Source: Acidobacteria bacterium AH-259-G07
GTDB lineage: Bacteria > Acidobacteriota > UBA6911 > RPQK01 > JADFOI01
Reading direction: 5' to 3'
DNA: 8,834 bases
Assembly (NCBI GenBank): GCA_027717925.1
Contig: JALLON010000107.1
Coordinates: forward strand, 1-8,834
Shown here: positions 1 through 6,824 of the stretch, piece by piece
Position numbering within the stretch: position 1 is the first letter of the stretch
How the letters are laid out: each line of letters opens with the position of its first letter
The notes under the pieces: generated by a model
What the model was told of the DNA's origin: nothing
Database searches by the model: none
Seen by the model: only the letters and a program-made list of their open reading frames with translations
Made by a program: the position numbers and the translations under genes

Positions 1-1255
1 AGCGCATCATGCCATAAACGAGTCCGGTATCAGCCAAATCCACAATGTAGGCGTTGTCAATCCAGTCTTCGATTCTGTGTTCCCAAATGTTGCCGTCGGC
101 AACAGCAGGAGATATTGAATAGCTCCCGGGACATAAGGCCGGCACCCGAATTCGAAAGCCCACCGTGAAGACATCACCTGCTTTCCCCGGAGGTAAATGA
201 AATCCCTCGTAGGAGGTATTCGAGGCAGTGATCTCGACGCCCAAGCGGTCACGAATTGTGAAACCGATGATTGGATGCTTGAGGTCTCGCTGAAAACGGG
301 CTGAGATTACCAGCAAAACCTCTTGTCTTGCTCTGATCTGGTTGAGAACTCTCCCCTCTGGAGAGTGCAAGATGATACCGATGATCTCCGCCCCACCTTC
401 ACCGTAACGGTGATGAATATGAGGAACGGTTTTGACGACCTGAAGGGACTGATCCTGTTCAACGTCAACCCACATTTGACCGACACCGGCTTCCTTCCGC
501 TGCCGTTCAAACATCAAAGCCTGGTAGCACTGAACCACTTTCTCAGGATCGCCATCCTCCAGTTTTCGGCCGTGATCAAGCAAGATAGCCCGGTCGCAAA
601 AACGGGTCACCGCGTGCAAGTCGTGGGTCACAAACAAAATTGTCTTCCCATCCTGGCGCAGCCGTCGAATTCGGTTTGTACATCGGTGCTGGAAGATCAG
701 ATCCCCTACCGCCAGCGCTTCGTCGATCAGCAAGATATCCGGGTCAACGTGGATGGCAACAGCAAAGGCAAGCCGCATAAACATCCCGCTCGAATAGGTT
801 TTTACCGGCTGGTGAATAAACTCTCCGATTTCCGCAAATTCCAGGATCCTCTCCAGCCGTTCTTCCATCTGGGAACGGGTCAGCCCCATGATGGCTCCGT
901 TCATAAAAACGTTCTCGTGACCAGTGAACTCGGGGTTGAAACCGGATCCCAATTCCAGCAACGCCGAAACGTTTCCCTGTACGTGACAATCTCCCCGCGT
1001 TTGCCTCAAGATGCCGGCAACGAGCTGCAGGAGAGTACTCTTTCCCGAGCCGTTCTGGCCAATGATTCCAAGAGTGGTGCCAGGCCAAACCTCCAGATCG
1101 ATGTCTTCCAATGCCCAAAATTCACGATGGAACTGTTTTTTCCGTAATGTGATCAGTTCCAGGAACTTGTAGCTGGGGCGATCGTAAATGGCGTATTTCT
1201 TGGAGAGATGTTTTAGGTAAATCGCCGGCCTGGACTCATTCCCTTCAGAGGACAT
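1..1255 (-). CDS. wzt: Polysaccharide ABC transporter ATP-binding protein, Wzt type (3' end cut by window edge)
   Basis: This is the ATPase of a Wzm/Wzt exporter that moves lipid-linked polysaccharide across the inner membrane. The frame is open for 418 codons from ATG at 1255 and leaves the window without a stop, so the last residues are missing. Seen directly: Walker A GQNGSGKS at residues 66-73, signature YSSGM at 154-158, Walker B ILLIDE at 174-179 and the switch histidine H211. Residues 101-114 read ELGSGFNPEFTGHE, the usual form in this family. After about residue 265 comes a beta-rich domain resembling the Wzt C-terminal carbohydrate-binding domain, which in characterised homologues recognises the finished O-chain end. 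The start overlaps the permease stop by 11 nt, indicating coupling; no strong ribosome binding site is seen. An in-frame ATP-binding protein for another exporter is unlikely given the permease and this C-terminal domain. The family is confident; the substrate is inferred. Confidence 0.93.
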   Translation of the reverse strand, partial: MSSEGNESRPAIYLKHLSKKYAIYDRPSYKFLELITLRKKQFHREFWALEDIDLEVWPGTTLGIIGQNGSGKSTLLQLVAGILRQTRGDCHVQGNVSALLELGSGFNPEFTGHENVFMNGAIMGLTRSQMEERLERILEFAEIGEFIHQPVKTYSSGMFMRLAFAVAIHVDPDILLIDEALAVGDLIFQHRCTNRIRRLRQDGKTILFVTHDLHAVTRFCDRAILLDHGRKLEDGDPEKVVQCYQALMFERQRKEAGVGQMWVDVEQDQSLQVVKTVPHIHHRYGEGGAEIIGIILHSPEGRVLNQIRARQEVLLVISARFQRDLKHPIIGFTIRDRLGVEITASNTSYEGFHLPPGKAGDVFTVGFRIRVPALCPGSYSISPAVADGNIWEHRIEDWIDNAYIVDLADTGLVYGMMR

Positions 1256-2087
1256 CCACAAATTCCCGTTTGGTGTTTCGAAAGACGAAACCCCCCACCA
1301 CAAATGCACCCATTGCCCAGGCGACCAGCCACAACAGAGATTGCGCATCCGGCAAGCGATTCTCCAGCAGTAAACAGCGATACCCTTCGACCATGTGAGT
1401 GAGAGGGTTGAATCGCATCCATGGGCGAAAAGCCTTCGGAACCATCTCGACTTGGTAAAAGATGGGTGTGAACCAAAACCAAAAAACCATTATCACCGAC
1501 AGAATTTGGGCGGTATCGCGAAGAAACACTTGAAGTGCGGCTGCCAGCCAGCCTAATCCCAGAGAAAGAACCATTAAAAGAATCAGGTAAATGGGAACCA
1601 GAAGTGCGGCCCAGCCGATCGTGTTCATATACAACAGCACAACAAGCAAGATGGCAAAGCCCACCAGGTGCGTGACTAAATTGGACAAAACCAGTGTCAC
1701 GGGAAGAATCTCGGAGGCAAACAAGGTTTTGCGGATGAGATGACTGTGATCAACCACACAATTACAGGACCGAATCAGTGTGTCTTGAAAGTAGAGCCAA
1801 GGCAGAATTCCGCAGAACAGAAAGACCGCGAAGTTATCGATTTGCCCCAGCTTTGGCTTGATTTGGAAAACAATCGAAAATACAAACGTGTAGCTCAAGA
1901 GCAAAACCAAGGGGTGGATCACTGACCAGAAGAATCCCATAAAAGAGCCAATATAGCGGCTCTTCAGATCGCGAATTATGAAGTTCCAGATCAGATGGCG
2001 CTGCAGGACAATTTTTCGAAGAAAATTATAAGAGATAGTGACGACGCCTAGGCTAGTCGCTGTCGAGCGAATCGACTGTGAGCTCAT
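1245..2087 (-). CDS. wzm: Polysaccharide ABC transporter permease, Wzm type (ABC-2 family)
   Basis: This is the membrane half of the exporter and pairs with the ATPase directly downstream. The 280-residue protein, a normal family length, has about six hydrophobic segments (near 51-75, 86-101, 126-152, 158-183, 193-211 and 250-268). It carries typical ABC-2 family stretches: RDLKSRYIGSFMGFFWS at 39-55 before the first membrane segment, VFLRDTAQI near 187-195, FTPIFY at 206-211 and NPLTHMVEGYR near 227-237. I chose ATG at 2087 because GAGG lies 9 nt upstream (2097-2100). An in-frame TTG at 2114 would add nine residues, but its GGAGG is only 3 nt away. With the chosen start the gene overlaps the glycosyltransferase by 35 nt, and its end overlaps wzt by 11 nt. 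Assignment to O-antigen, capsule or teichoic-acid-like export rests on context. Confidence 0.93.
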   Translation of the reverse strand: MSSQSIRSTATSLGVVTISYNFLRKIVLQRHLIWNFIIRDLKSRYIGSFMGFFWSVIHPLVLLLSYTFVFSIVFQIKPKLGQIDNFAVFLFCGILPWLYFQDTLIRSCNCVVDHSHLIRKTLFASEILPVTLVLSNLVTHLVGFAILLVVLLYMNTIGWAALLVPIYLILLMVLSLGLGWLAAALQVFLRDTAQILSVIMVFWFWFTPIFYQVEMVPKAFRPWMRFNPLTHMVEGYRCLLLENRLPDAQSLLWLVAWAMGAFVVGGFVFRNTKREFVDVL

Positions 2088-3198
2088 AGAACAAAGCCTC
2101 GTATTGAGTGACAATTTCCTCCCAATCGTAACAGTGACGCACTCGCTGCTGAGCTTGCTTCCTGTATTGCTCGTATTTTTGCGACCGGGAACAGATCTGT
2201 CTCATGAGTCGAGCGAGTGATTCTAAATCATTGAAAGGATAAAGAAAACCTGACCGCTCCACCACCTCGCGATTCTCGGGCGTATCATTCACCAGCACCA
2301 GGCAACCCGCTCCCATTGCCTCAATTAGGGCAGGATGAGTTCCTCCCACTTCGGTCGCGTGAATGTAACAGAGGCAGTGAGAAAGCAATTCACGATAACC
2401 CTGAGCGTAGATAGCTCCCGGCAGGAGGATGTTTTTTCCCTCGGCCAGGCGATGTAACTCCCGAATGTAGTCTCGACTATAAGGAGCATCTCCAACTAAA
2501 ACCAGCGGATAGTCAACCCCGGAAACGAGATAAGCTTGCATGACAAGGTGAGCATTGTTCTCCGGTTCCAGCCGACTGACATAAAGAAGATAGTTTCGAC
2601 GACTCAGCCCGAGGCGCTTCACTTCTTTACAGCTTTCGAGCGCTTCGGCTGGAGCCCCGTAAGGGATAAACCGCGAACGGAATCCATATTCCTCCAAGTA
2701 GTATTGTTGGATAGAGCGAGCGTCGGTCACTGCTTGATCGGGAAGCAGCGTGGACAGAAATTCACTAAATCGGTAGTACGCCTTCCCTAGACGGTTCCAC
2801 TTCTTTCGAAGGTACTCGATGCCATCGACATTAATCACGACCTTCTGACCCACCAGCTTCGGGAGCCAGCAAACAAATGCATTGGCCGCGTTACAGATCA
2901 AGACGACGTCATAAGGCCTAAAGAGCGCCGCCAAAACCGAGATAGCAGTGTGGGTCACCGTTTCCAGATACTTCGCCCGAAGAGCGGGCAACACACGAAT
3001 GTCCACTCCACGATAACAGCGCAGTCGAGGATCTACAAAATGAGAGCGACCGTAGACCACGACCCGATGTCCCCGCTCTACCAGCCGCGTGGAGAGTTGC
3101 TCGGCAAATGTTTCAAATCCCCCATAGTTGGCAGGGACCCCACGAGTTCCCAGAAGGGCGATCTTAAGCGGCCTTTTCCTGCTCGTGGTGCACGACAT
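2053..3198 (-). CDS. Glycosyltransferase, GT4 fold with DUF1972-type N-terminus
   Basis: This is probably a cytosolic or membrane-associated sugar transferase that adds one residue to the growing glycan. The 381-residue protein opens with KIALLGTRGVPANYGGFET (12-30), the hallmark of the DUF1972 group of GT4 enzymes, several of which are annotated as rhamnosyltransferases. The C-terminal nucleotide-sugar half shows LLYVSRLEPENN (204-215), LVLVGDAP (232-239), PGAIYAQGYRELLSH (260-274) and the donor-site stretch EVGGTHPALIEAMGAG (283-298). No signal peptide or membrane segment is evident. The start overlaps the ligase stop by 35 nt and no clear ribosome binding site is visible, so coupled translation is likely; the end overlaps the permease gene. 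Donor and acceptor cannot be read from sequence. Fold and family are confident; the exact sugar is unknown. Confidence 0.9.
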   Translation of the reverse strand: MSCTTSRKRPLKIALLGTRGVPANYGGFETFAEQLSTRLVERGHRVVVYGRSHFVDPRLRCYRGVDIRVLPALRAKYLETVTHTAISVLAALFRPYDVVLICNAANAFVCWLPKLVGQKVVINVDGIEYLRKKWNRLGKAYYRFSEFLSTLLPDQAVTDARSIQQYYLEEYGFRSRFIPYGAPAEALESCKEVKRLGLSRRNYLLYVSRLEPENNAHLVMQAYLVSGVDYPLVLVGDAPYSRDYIRELHRLAEGKNILLPGAIYAQGYRELLSHCLCYIHATEVGGTHPALIEAMGAGCLVLVNDTPENREVVERSGFLYPFNDLESLARLMRQICSRSQKYEQYRKQAQQRVRHCYDWEEIVTQYEALFYELTVDSLDSD

Positions 3199-4405
3199 AT
3201 GGAATCGTAATAAAAAAGAGGAGCAGAATTAAGATTTCTGAATCCCCGAAATTATACTCAAAGAGACCTGCCAATAAGAACGCTGCCAGAACCCCGATTG
3301 CGCTGATGGCGACACAACGGGAAAAAGAATCGGAATTTCGAAGGCGAGCAAAACGAGCAAAATCTCGAAGCAAACGAATCCACAGTGCCAGCCAAACAAG
3401 CAGAGTGATCATTCCCATTTCAGCGGCGATGTGCACAAGGTTGTTGTGAAGATGTTGATAGATCCAACTTGGAAATTCGTCGGTTCCATTGTAATTGCCA
3501 TAGAGACGAGGCACCATTCGGGGACCCAAACCCGTCCAGGGATGCGCTGCAATGATATTTTTGCCAGTTCGAAGCAGCTCAATACGAATGCGTGTGGTCG
3601 TATCATTGGGGTCGAAACTGGAATAGAGCCGCTCCTTGAAGTCGCCGGGAAGGACAAAAAACAGCGCAAGCAAAAGGACGCTGCCTGCCATCAACCATCG
3701 CACTCGATAGATCGAGAGAAGTAGGAACAGACCGCCAATCGTCCCCAGCCAGGCATTCCGAGTGTGAGTGAGAACGAGGACGAAAAGAAAAACGGCCAGC
3801 AGCCCCGCCCACGCGCCTATTTCGAGAATCTCCCGGTTCAACAAACGATTCTCTGTCTTTTCATTTCCCGCTTGCTCTCTGGTTTTTTGATTCCTGCCGG
3901 AGGCCCGGGGCAGCTGACAGAATAAAAGGTAACCCGCCAGCGCCACCGAACCTATCATCAATTGCCCTGAGAAGGTCATCCAGTGCCCCATGAAACCCTC
4001 GATACGATTGACCAAATTGACCTCCTTCAACCAGAAATACTGCAAAACTCCGTACATGGCACTAACAGCCAAGACAAGGAAGATCGCTCTGAGGGCATAC
4101 TCAACCTGTTTGCGGCTCAGGTAAGTAAAAATGAAAAAAATGTATAGAAACTTGACGAATTTCTTGAGGTAGCTGGCACTGACGAGCACATCGCTGGAAA
4201 AAACAACGGCAACCAGGGTGGCCAAAAAAAAGGCCAGTATAAGACCGAAAAAAGGAGGGGTCCTTAGACACAACTCTCTGCGCCTGCAGCAATCAACCAT
4301 CCACAGCAGAAGAAAAATGCCGAAGAAGACCTCCGATACAAAGAGTGAGACCAGGGAGCTAACCACGGCAGCTATGACGGCAAAAGAGATCCACCCACCC
4401 AGCAT
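3164..4405 (-). CDS. O-antigen ligase family (WaaL/Wzy_C) membrane protein
   Basis: This is a multi-pass inner-membrane protein of 413 residues with about ten hydrophobic segments and a large periplasmic loop at roughly 253-330. Visible family features are HTRNAWLG (214-221), whose R216 matches the functional arginine position of ligases, TRIRIELLRTGKNIIAAHPWTGLGP (as separate parts between 271 and 295), and HNNLVHIAAEMG (320-331), whose H320 matches the invariant catalytic histidine. A charged stretch rich in K and E (about 168-193) looks like a cytosolic loop. WaaL ligases and Wzy polymerases share this fold. Because the cluster encodes an ABC exporter, which does not need Wzy, ligation of the exported chain to a lipid carrier is the likelier role. 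An in-frame TAA sits four codons before the ATG, fixing the upstream limit. The nearest purine-rich motif (GGAG) is about 15 nt away, so initiation may be weak. A 75-nt gap separates it from the dehydrogenase gene. Confidence 0.85.
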   Translation of the reverse strand: MLGGWISFAVIAAVVSSLVSLFVSEVFFGIFLLLWMVDCCRRRELCLRTPPFFGLILAFFLATLVAVVFSSDVLVSASYLKKFVKFLYIFFIFTYLSRKQVEYALRAIFLVLAVSAMYGVLQYFWLKEVNLVNRIEGFMGHWMTFSGQLMIGSVALAGYLLFCQLPRASGRNQKTREQAGNEKTENRLLNREILEIGAWAGLLAVFLFVLVLTHTRNAWLGTIGGLFLLLSIYRVRWLMAGSVLLLALFFVLPGDFKERLYSSFDPNDTTTRIRIELLRTGKNIIAAHPWTGLGPRMVPRLYGNYNGTDEFPSWIYQHLHNNLVHIAAEMGMITLLVWLALWIRLLRDFARFARLRNSDSFSRCVAISAIGVLAAFLLAGLFEYNFGDSEILILLLFFITIPYVVHHEQEKAA

Positions 4406-4480
4406 TGAATCGTTTTACGGCTCCGCAAATTTCTCCAACCTGATCTCCAGGATTCCCGGATAGGCTGGAAAGCAAAGCAC

Positions 4481-5773
4481 TTACAGTTTCACCACGTTGT
4501 TGAAAGCCTCGGCGAAGGTATTGCGAGTGTCGAAAATTAACTGGGCCGATTTCTGGAGCATGCCGTAGTCGAAACAGGAGTGATCGGTGACCACTACCAC
4601 CAGATCGTACTTTTTGATTGTCTCTGCACTGAGCGGAATTGATTCTTTCACCGCGCCATCAATCTGCAAATGCGAAACATAGGGATCAGAGTAGTCCACT
4701 TTCGCCCCATCGTTCTCGAGCAGTCGGATGATGTCCAGCGCCGGTGATTCACGCATATCGCTCACATCCTTTTTATAGGACACACCCAGGAGCAACACTT
4801 TCGTTCCGTTCACGCACTTTCGATTCTGGTTCAGCACACGCGCCATTCTATTGAAGCAATACTCCGGCATCTGAGTGTTGACCTCACTGGCCAGTTCAAT
4901 AAAACGCGCATTGTAGTTGAGCGTTTTGAGTTTCCAGGACAGGTAAAGAGGATCAATGGGAATACAGTGCCCACCCAAACCGGGACCAGGAAAAAACGGC
5001 ATAAAACCGAAAGGTTTGGTGGCGGCAGCCTCAATCACTTCCCAAACAGACACTCCGAGTTTGTCGCACATGATGGCAATTTCGTTGACCAGTCCAATGT
5101 TTACAGCCCGAAAAGTGTTCTCCAATAACTTCACCATTTCAGCCGCAGCCGCCGATGAAACCGGAATAACCTGATCGATAATCTGCCCATACAGTGCCTT
5201 GGCCATCTCAGTGCACTGGGGGGTGACTCCACCCACGATCTTGGGGGTGTTTTTGGTGGTAAAAGTCGCGTTGCCGGGATCGACCCGCTCCGGAGAAAAG
5301 GCCAAAAACAGGTCCTTCCCGATCTTAAAGTTGCCACTTTGGAACTCGACTGTCAGGACTTCGTCCGTGGTACCCGGATAAGTCGTGCTCTGCAAAACAA
5401 TCAGCATATTCTTATGCAAGTGTTTTCGAATATTTTGGGCCGCGTCGACGATATAACTGATGTCGGGATCCTTCGTTTGTCGCAGAGGCGTCGGAACGGA
5501 TATAAGAACGCAATCCAACCGCGAAACCACTTTGTAGCCTGAATGGGCCTGAAACCTTCCTGCATCGATGGCACATTTGAGAACTTCATCTTTGATGTCT
5601 TGAACATGAGACGTTCCCCGATTAATGTCTTTGACCTTTTCAGAGTCGGCATCAATTCCGTGCACCTTGAACTCACTGCGAGCAAACGCCATGGCCAGCG
5701 GCAACCCAGCGTAACCCAACCCAACGACGCCGATCTCAGCCTGCTTGGTTAATATCTTTTGCCGTAAATTCAT
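4481..5773 (-). CDS. wbpA: UDP-N-acetylglucosamine 6-dehydrogenase, WbpA type
   Basis: This cytosolic NAD-dependent four-electron dehydrogenase is predicted to oxidise the C6 hydroxyl of UDP-GlcNAc to give UDP-GlcNAcA. The 430 residues have normal family length and order: Rossmann motif GLGYAG (18-23), a middle domain with STTYPGTTDE (129-138), FSPERVDPG (159-167), EMVKLLEN (212-219), then the catalytic segment GPGLGGHCIPIDPLYLSWK (263-281) with nucleophile C270. The C-terminal UDP-binding domain contains LGVSYKKDVSDMRESP. The GPGLGGHCIPIDP form is that of WbpA. WecC and WbpO/TviB dehydrogenases have different residues here, and UDP-glucose dehydrogenases carry GGxCxPKD. ATG at 5773 is preceded by GAGG (5784-5787, 10 nt away), which lies inside the end of the epimerase gene 6 nt upstream. 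Substrate specificity is inferred from the motif; oxidation of another UDP-HexNAc is the main alternative. Confidence 0.9.
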   Translation of the reverse strand: MNLRQKILTKQAEIGVVGLGYAGLPLAMAFARSEFKVHGIDADSEKVKDINRGTSHVQDIKDEVLKCAIDAGRFQAHSGYKVVSRLDCVLISVPTPLRQTKDPDISYIVDAAQNIRKHLHKNMLIVLQSTTYPGTTDEVLTVEFQSGNFKIGKDLFLAFSPERVDPGNATFTTKNTPKIVGGVTPQCTEMAKALYGQIIDQVIPVSSAAAAEMVKLLENTFRAVNIGLVNEIAIMCDKLGVSVWEVIEAAATKPFGFMPFFPGPGLGGHCIPIDPLYLSWKLKTLNYNARFIELASEVNTQMPEYCFNRMARVLNQNRKCVNGTKVLLLGVSYKKDVSDMRESPALDIIRLLENDGAKVDYSDPYVSHLQIDGAVKESIPLSAETIKKYDLVVVVTDHSCFDYGMLQKSAQLIFDTRNTFAEAFNNVVKL

Positions 5774-5779
5774 GTTGGT

Positions 5780-6751
5780 CTATCCTCGAGCAGTGAGTGC
5801 TCTTTTCTGAAACCACTCCACCGTCTGCCGCAAACCCTCCTGGAACGAAGTGTCCGGCTTGAAACCAATCAACTTTCTAGCCTGAGAAATATCGGCCTCC
5901 GAATGTCGAACGTCCCCAATACGAGCGGACTGGTAAATTGGTTCCAACTTCTGACCAAGAATCTGATTAAGAATCTCCGCCAGCTGATTAAGGGTAATCC
6001 TTTGCCCATATGCAATATTCAAACTAATTCGCTGGACTTCCGACTGGGCCGCCAAAAGATTCGCCCAAACAACATCTTCAACAAAAACAAAGTCCCGGCT
6101 TTGTTCTCCATCACCAAAGATGATGGGTCTTTCACCAGCCAGCATTCGAGAAATGAAACGGGGTATGACGGCGGCATACTCTGATTCCGGATCCTGGTGG
6201 GGACCAAAAACATTGAAGTAACGAAGTCCAAGAGTCGGCAAGTGGTAAATTTCTGAAAAAATCCTGCAGTAAAGCTCGCCTACATATTTACTGACGCCAT
6301 AAGGAGAAATCGGATGAGCTTTCATTTCCTCACGTTTCGGAATCACTTCTGAATCTCCATAAACGGCCGTACTCGTTGCAAAAATCATCTTTTTAACGCC
6401 TGCATCTCGAGCCGCTACTAAGACCTTCAAAGTCCCTTCAACGTTGACACGGTTGCAGGCCAGGGGATCCTCAGTGGATTTTTGGACCGAGGTCATTGCC
6501 GCCTGGTGATAAACGGTATCGGCCCGGTCAAAAATCTTTCTCAAGCCCTCCAGGCAGTGGATGTCCTGTTGGGAAATCTCACATTGCCCAGGGTACTGTT
6601 GCTGAAGATCTGCCAGATTCTCCCATTTTCCCGTGGAAAAATCGTCTACGATGCGGACGCTTCGGCCTCGTCTCAAGAGAGCGCGGCAAAGGTGCGAGCC
6701 AATAAAGCCCGCTCCACCGGTGACCACGTCAAAGGTCTCTTTCACGATCAC
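5780..6751 (-). CDS. wbpP: UDP-N-acetylhexosamine(uronate) 4-epimerase, WbpP/TviC type
   Basis: This short-chain dehydrogenase/reductase-fold sugar-nucleotide epimerase is predicted to invert C4 of UDP-GlcNAc or UDP-GlcNAcA to the galacto form. The 323 residues show the NAD motif GGAGFIG (12-18), VDDFSTG (35-41), an ATSTAVYG segment (125-132) with the catalytic Ser/Thr, and the YxxxK pair Y151/K155. RYFNVFGPHQDP (177-188), YAAVIPRF (192-199) and GDVRHSEADIS (279-289) are typical of WbpP/TviC. S284 occupies the gatekeeper position that is Tyr299 in E. coli GalE; a small residue there goes with N-acetylated substrates. The start is GTG. The one at 6751 is limited by an upstream in-frame TAG; GTG at 6745 (codon 3) has a better-placed AAGG 7 nt upstream and is the likely alternative. 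It is the first gene of the cluster and is followed after 6 nt by the dehydrogenase. Confidence 0.9.
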   Translation of the reverse strand: MIVKETFDVVTGGAGFIGSHLCRALLRRGRSVRIVDDFSTGKWENLADLQQQYPGQCEISQQDIHCLEGLRKIFDRADTVYHQAAMTSVQKSTEDPLACNRVNVEGTLKVLVAARDAGVKKMIFATSTAVYGDSEVIPKREEMKAHPISPYGVSKYVGELYCRIFSEIYHLPTLGLRYFNVFGPHQDPESEYAAVIPRFISRMLAGERPIIFGDGEQSRDFVFVEDVVWANLLAAQSEVQRISLNIAYGQRITLNQLAEILNQILGQKLEPIYQSARIGDVRHSEADISQARKLIGFKPDTSFQEGLRQTVEWFQKRALTARG

Positions 6752-6766
6752 ACCTTGGTCCGCAGG

Positions 6767-6775
6767 ATTCTAGCA
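6767..6775 (-). promoter_or_regulatory. Putative extended -10 promoter of the polysaccharide operon
   Basis: On the minus strand this reads TGCTAGAAT: a TGn extension and a hexamer matching TATAAT at five of six positions. No good -35 is found at normal spacing (TATTCT at 17 nt). Transcription would start near 6760, leaving a leader of roughly 9-15 nt before the GTG starts at 6751 or 6745. The call is based on motif and position only. Confidence 0.4.
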
Positions 6776-6800
6776 GAAGTAGACACCTGAGAATACCCTC

Positions 6801-6809
6801 TGCTAACAT
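6801..6809 (+). promoter_or_regulatory. Putative extended -10 promoter of lysA
   Basis: The sequence TGCTAACAT has a TGn extension and a -10-like hexamer TAACAT, with no convincing -35. Predicted initiation near 6816 would leave about 9 nt before the ATG at 6825. No Shine-Dalgarno sequence is visible there, so the transcript would be almost leaderless. Confidence 0.3.
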
Positions 6810-6824
6810 CCTGCGCGTCAGCTG

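Noticed and set aside
744..1118. A 124-codon minus-strand frame within wzt
   Set aside because: It is wzt read in a shifted frame. The true frame is open from 1255 to the window edge and has all ABC motifs.
323..1147. A 274-codon open frame on the plus strand
   Set aside because: It lies wholly antisense to wzt, whose Walker and signature motifs are clear on the minus strand. Its translation shows no recognisable domain, so it is a shadow of wzt codon usage.
6482..6790. A 102-codon plus-strand frame reaching into the divergent region
   Set aside because: It is antisense to the 5' half of the epimerase gene, has no recognisable motif and would run through the putative operon promoter.
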